Source of the DNA: an uncultured Chlorobiota bacterium
GTDB lineage: Bacteria; Bacteroidota; Kapaibacteriia; OLB7
Direction of reading: 5' to 3'
Assembly: GCA_946481475.1 (NCBI GenBank)
Contig: CAMLOB010000186.1
Location: 1 to 7,221 of the forward strand
Length of the DNA stretch: 7,221 nucleotides
This document shows positions 5,352 through 7,221 of the stretch, piece after piece. The position numbers and the translations under genes were made by a program. Positions within the stretch are counted from its first letter, which is position 1. Every line of letters starts with the position of its first letter. The notes below the pieces were generated by a model. That model did no database searches and was not told the DNA's origin. It saw nothing but the letters and a program-made list of their open reading frames with translations.

Positions 5352-7221
5352 ATGAAAAGAAGAATTCTCGCAAACAGAACAATCATGCTTGCAGTCGTCT
5401 GCATGCTTCTCGGCACAGCCACCGGCTTTGCACAAACGACATCAACAGATCTGCAACGCACCATCAGCTATCAGGGGATGCTGACGACCACCAACAGAGG
5501 ACAGATCGGAGACGGTCAGTACGAGATCACCCTCTCGCTCTATACCGATCCATCCGGCACCACAAGAATCTGGCAGGACACCTACACAACAACGGTGACC
5601 GGCGGAATCTTCAACATCTATCTCGGCAGTCAGGGGGTCCCCCTGCCGACATCCGACATGCTCGACAGGCAACTGTGGATCGGCACCCGGGTGGGGAACA
5701 TGCCGGAGATGTCTCCTCTGACCCCGCTGTCGGCCTCGCCGTATGCGCTGAACGTCTCCGACAAGTCGATCACGACAACCAAGCTGAGCGATGGAGCCGT
5801 GACGGCAGAGAAAGTGGATATGGACTACGTTTCGGAAATACGCGTGAACGGCGAAAAGATCTCCGGCAGGGGAACATCGCTGGATCTTCGGAGCAGCGAT
5901 GACTTCATGATCGGTTACGACCGGGAATCACGCAGCGTCGTCATTACCGCACAGGGAACGTCATCTACCGGGAAATCGGAGAACGACCTCCCCCGCACGC
6001 TTGCCACTCCCGATGCCTGGAACTCGCAGGGAGATCTGTCCGACGGCAGCGTTCAGACCCGAACGACAAGCGGCGACTGGATCGGCACGACGGGAAACGG
6101 GGGGAATGGCGAATACGACTTCACCATCAAGGTTCACGATGAGCAGGTGATGAAGTATCAGCACCGGACCGATGCGAACACCCCGAACATCTCGGGAGGG
6201 AACGGAAGCAACGCAATCACCGCGTCGAGCATCGGTTCGGTTATTGGCGGAGGAGGAAGCTCAACCGGTCCGAACCGGATTCTGAACGATGCGAACTATG
6301 GGACGATAGCAGGGGGAGAAGAGAATACCGTCTCGGGAGACTGGTCGGTTATTGCCGGCGGTCTGGACAACACGCTTGAGATTGACGGAGATATGAACTT
6401 CATCGGCGGAGGAGAATCGAACACGATCTTCAGCACCGCTCTTTTCCCGAACACACACAGCGTGATAGCGGGAGGCAACACGAACCGTATCGGCGAGGGG
6501 GCCGGGGGAGCGGTGATCAGCGGAGGAGAGAACAACGAGATTGCGAACAACAGCGATTGGGGGACGATCGGAGGGGGTGAGATCAACACCATCTATCCGA
6601 ACGCTCTGCACAGCACGATTGCCGGAGGGAGGAACAACCAGATTCACCACGATTCATGGAACGGTTTCATAGGGGGAGGATATCAGAACACAATCGGTGA
6701 CCTGTTCGGCAACGGCACAAGCTGGGGGACAATCGCCGGTGGAAGCGGCAATCAGGTACAGGACGGAGCCGATTACGGTGTCAGCATCGGCGGACAGGAT
6801 AACATCGTGTCGGCTTCCCACGGGACCGTCAGCGGAGGGAATGCGAACACCGCTTCAAACGAGTACACGGCGGTCTCCGGAGGCCGGAGCAATACCGCCT
6901 CGGGAAGCCATGCAACCATAAGCGGCGGCTGGACAAATGTGGCTTCGGGAGATTACGCTGCAGTCGGCGGCGGACGGAACAACAACGCCACCGGACTTCG
7001 GGCAACGATCGGTGGAGGTGCCGAGAATACCTCGCAGGGTATCTCGACGGTTGTCGGAGGAGGACTGCTGAATACGGCAACCGGCCTCTATGCCACGGTT
7101 GGCGGAGGGACATCGAACAACGCGACGAATCTGGGGGCGGCCGTCGGAGGGGGACGGTATAACGAGGCAACCAATCGCCACGCAACGGTTGCCGGCGGTG
7201 AGCAGAACCGGGCCCGGGTCG
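5352..7221 (+). CDS. Exported repeat protein with trimeric-adhesin-like head (3' end cut by window edge)
   Basis: At least 623 codons, open to the window edge; I checked the frame codon by codon. A signal peptide (1-27, hydrophobic IMLAVVCMLLGTATGFA, cleavage before Q28) indicates export. Residues about 35-145 form a module I recognise from many surface and tail-fibre-like proteins: ISYQGMLTT, YEITLSLYTDPSG, IWQDTY, GIFNIYLGS, LWIGTRVG, then SPLTPLSASPYAL. Residues about 146-230 hold KLSDGAVTAEKV and a polar stretch. Next is the conserved lead-in to such heads: W..QG (about 223), DWIGTTGN, FTIKVHDEQVMKYQ, PNISGGNGSN, IGSVIGGGG. From about residue 296 to the edge there are some 20 units of the type [T/S]-[V/I]-x-G-G-x-x-N-x-[A/I], like YadA/trimeric autotransporter heads, which form left-handed beta-roll trimers. 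The likely role is adhesion or a surface fibre. The missing C-terminus should decide between a T9SS tail, a peptidase S74 chaperone and an outer-membrane anchor. The ATG is set by an upstream in-frame stop. Confidence 0.85.
   Translation, partial: MKRRILANRTIMLAVVCMLLGTATGFAQTTSTDLQRTISYQGMLTTTNRGQIGDGQYEITLSLYTDPSGTTRIWQDTYTTTVTGGIFNIYLGSQGVPLPTSDMLDRQLWIGTRVGNMPEMSPLTPLSASPYALNVSDKSITTTKLSDGAVTAEKVDMDYVSEIRVNGEKISGRGTSLDLRSSDDFMIGYDRESRSVVITAQGTSSTGKSENDLPRTLATPDAWNSQGDLSDGSVQTRTTSGDWIGTTGNGGNGEYDFTIKVHDEQVMKYQHRTDANTPNISGGNGSNAITASSIGSVIGGGGSSTGPNRILNDANYGTIAGGEENTVSGDWSVIAGGLDNTLEIDGDMNFIGGGESNTIFSTALFPNTHSVIAGGNTNRIGEGAGGAVISGGENNEIANNSDWGTIGGGEINTIYPNALHSTIAGGRNNQIHHDSWNGFIGGGYQNTIGDLFGNGTSWGTIAGGSGNQVQDGADYGVSIGGQDNIVSASHGTVSGGNANTASNEYTAVSGGRSNTASGSHATISGGWTNVASGDYAAVGGGRNNNATGLRATIGGGAENTSQGISTVVGGGLLNTATGLYATVGGGTSNNATNLGAAVGGGRYNEATNRHATVAGGEQNRARV
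6237..6821 (+). repeat. Irregular first half of the head repeat array
   Basis: About ten coding repeat units of varying length, roughly 14-22 residues. Each has a core such as TIAGGEENTV, VIAGGLDNTL, FIGGGESNTI, VIAGGNTNRI, TIGGGEINTI, TIAGGRNNQI, FIGGGYQNTI or TIAGGSGNQV. The residue two after the conserved Asn is Ile, Val or Leu in every unit. Extra residues always fall between that position and the next hydrophobic-x-GG core, for example FSTALFPNTH and GDLFGNGTS, suggesting loops added to a fixed beta-roll. Confidence 0.75.
6822..7221 (+). repeat. Regular 45-bp coding repeats, second half of the head array
   Basis: Eight complete 45-bp units and a 40-bp partial unit follow one another without gaps, beginning at 6822, 6867, 6912, 6957, 7002, 7047, 7092, 7137 and 7182. 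Each codes for 15 residues of the form x-[T/A/V]-V-x-G-G-x-x-N-x-A-[S/T]-x-x-x, for example ATISGGWTNVASGDY and ATVGGGTSNNATNLG. The array continues past the edge. Synonymous codons differ widely between units (GGCGGCGGA, GGAGGGGGA and GGTGGAGGT for the glycines), so the copies are old and not a recent slippage expansion. Confidence 0.85.

Noticed and set aside
5306..5902. Plus-strand ORF of 198 codons
   Set aside because: It is an out-of-frame shadow of the exported repeat protein starting at 5352, which has a signal peptide, a ribosome site and clear repeats.
6822..7221. CRISPR array
   Set aside because: The 45-bp periodicity is coding repeats in one open frame with diverged copies. There are no identical repeats separated by unique spacers.

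Overview
The window holds four genes and looks like chromosome from a member of the Bacteroidota/Chlorobiota (FCB) group. The main evidence is a secreted protein that ends in a type IX secretion (T9SS) sorting domain of the HPNPF type; T9SS is essentially confined to that superphylum. The readable AAGG-type ribosome sites and moderately high G+C fit Chlorobiota, Ignavibacteria or Kapaibacteria-like lineages better than classical Bacteroidia. That placement is inference.

Layout: (1) Positions 1-2369, minus strand: nearly complete PcrA/UvrD DNA helicase, cut only at its extreme C-terminus by the left edge. I translated it codon by codon and found no stop or frameshift. (2) Positions 2370-2763: a divergent intergenic region of almost 400 bp. 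It carries a palindrome next to the helicase start, a hairpin made of CACAAAG/CTTTGCG-type units, and a perfect 7-bp dyad upstream of the next gene. (3) Positions 2764-4437, plus strand: a cytoplasmic TPR protein with a C-terminal LuxR/GerE-type helix-turn-helix. (4) Positions 4438-4720: a non-coding leader with a good sigma70-like promoter (TTGACA-N17-CATACT). (5) Positions 4721-5275: a small exported protein that is little more than a short glycine-rich module plus a T9SS sorting domain. (6) Positions 5352-7221, running off the right edge: a large exported repeat protein with a trimeric-adhesin-like head built of 'GG-x-x-N' units.

Genes 5 and 6 are 76 bp apart with no terminator visible between them, so they probably share the promoter at 4599-4627 and form a cell-surface or secretion unit. 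The TPR-LuxR regulator just upstream is a natural candidate to control them, but nothing in the sequence proves this. The helicase is a housekeeping repair gene facing away and is probably unrelated.

The most unusual item is the repeat array of the last gene. Its first half has irregular units of about 14-22 residues carrying N-x-[I/V/L]. Near position 6822 it changes to strict 15-residue (45-bp) units carrying mostly N-x-A. I see no mobile element, CRISPR array, rRNA or tRNA.
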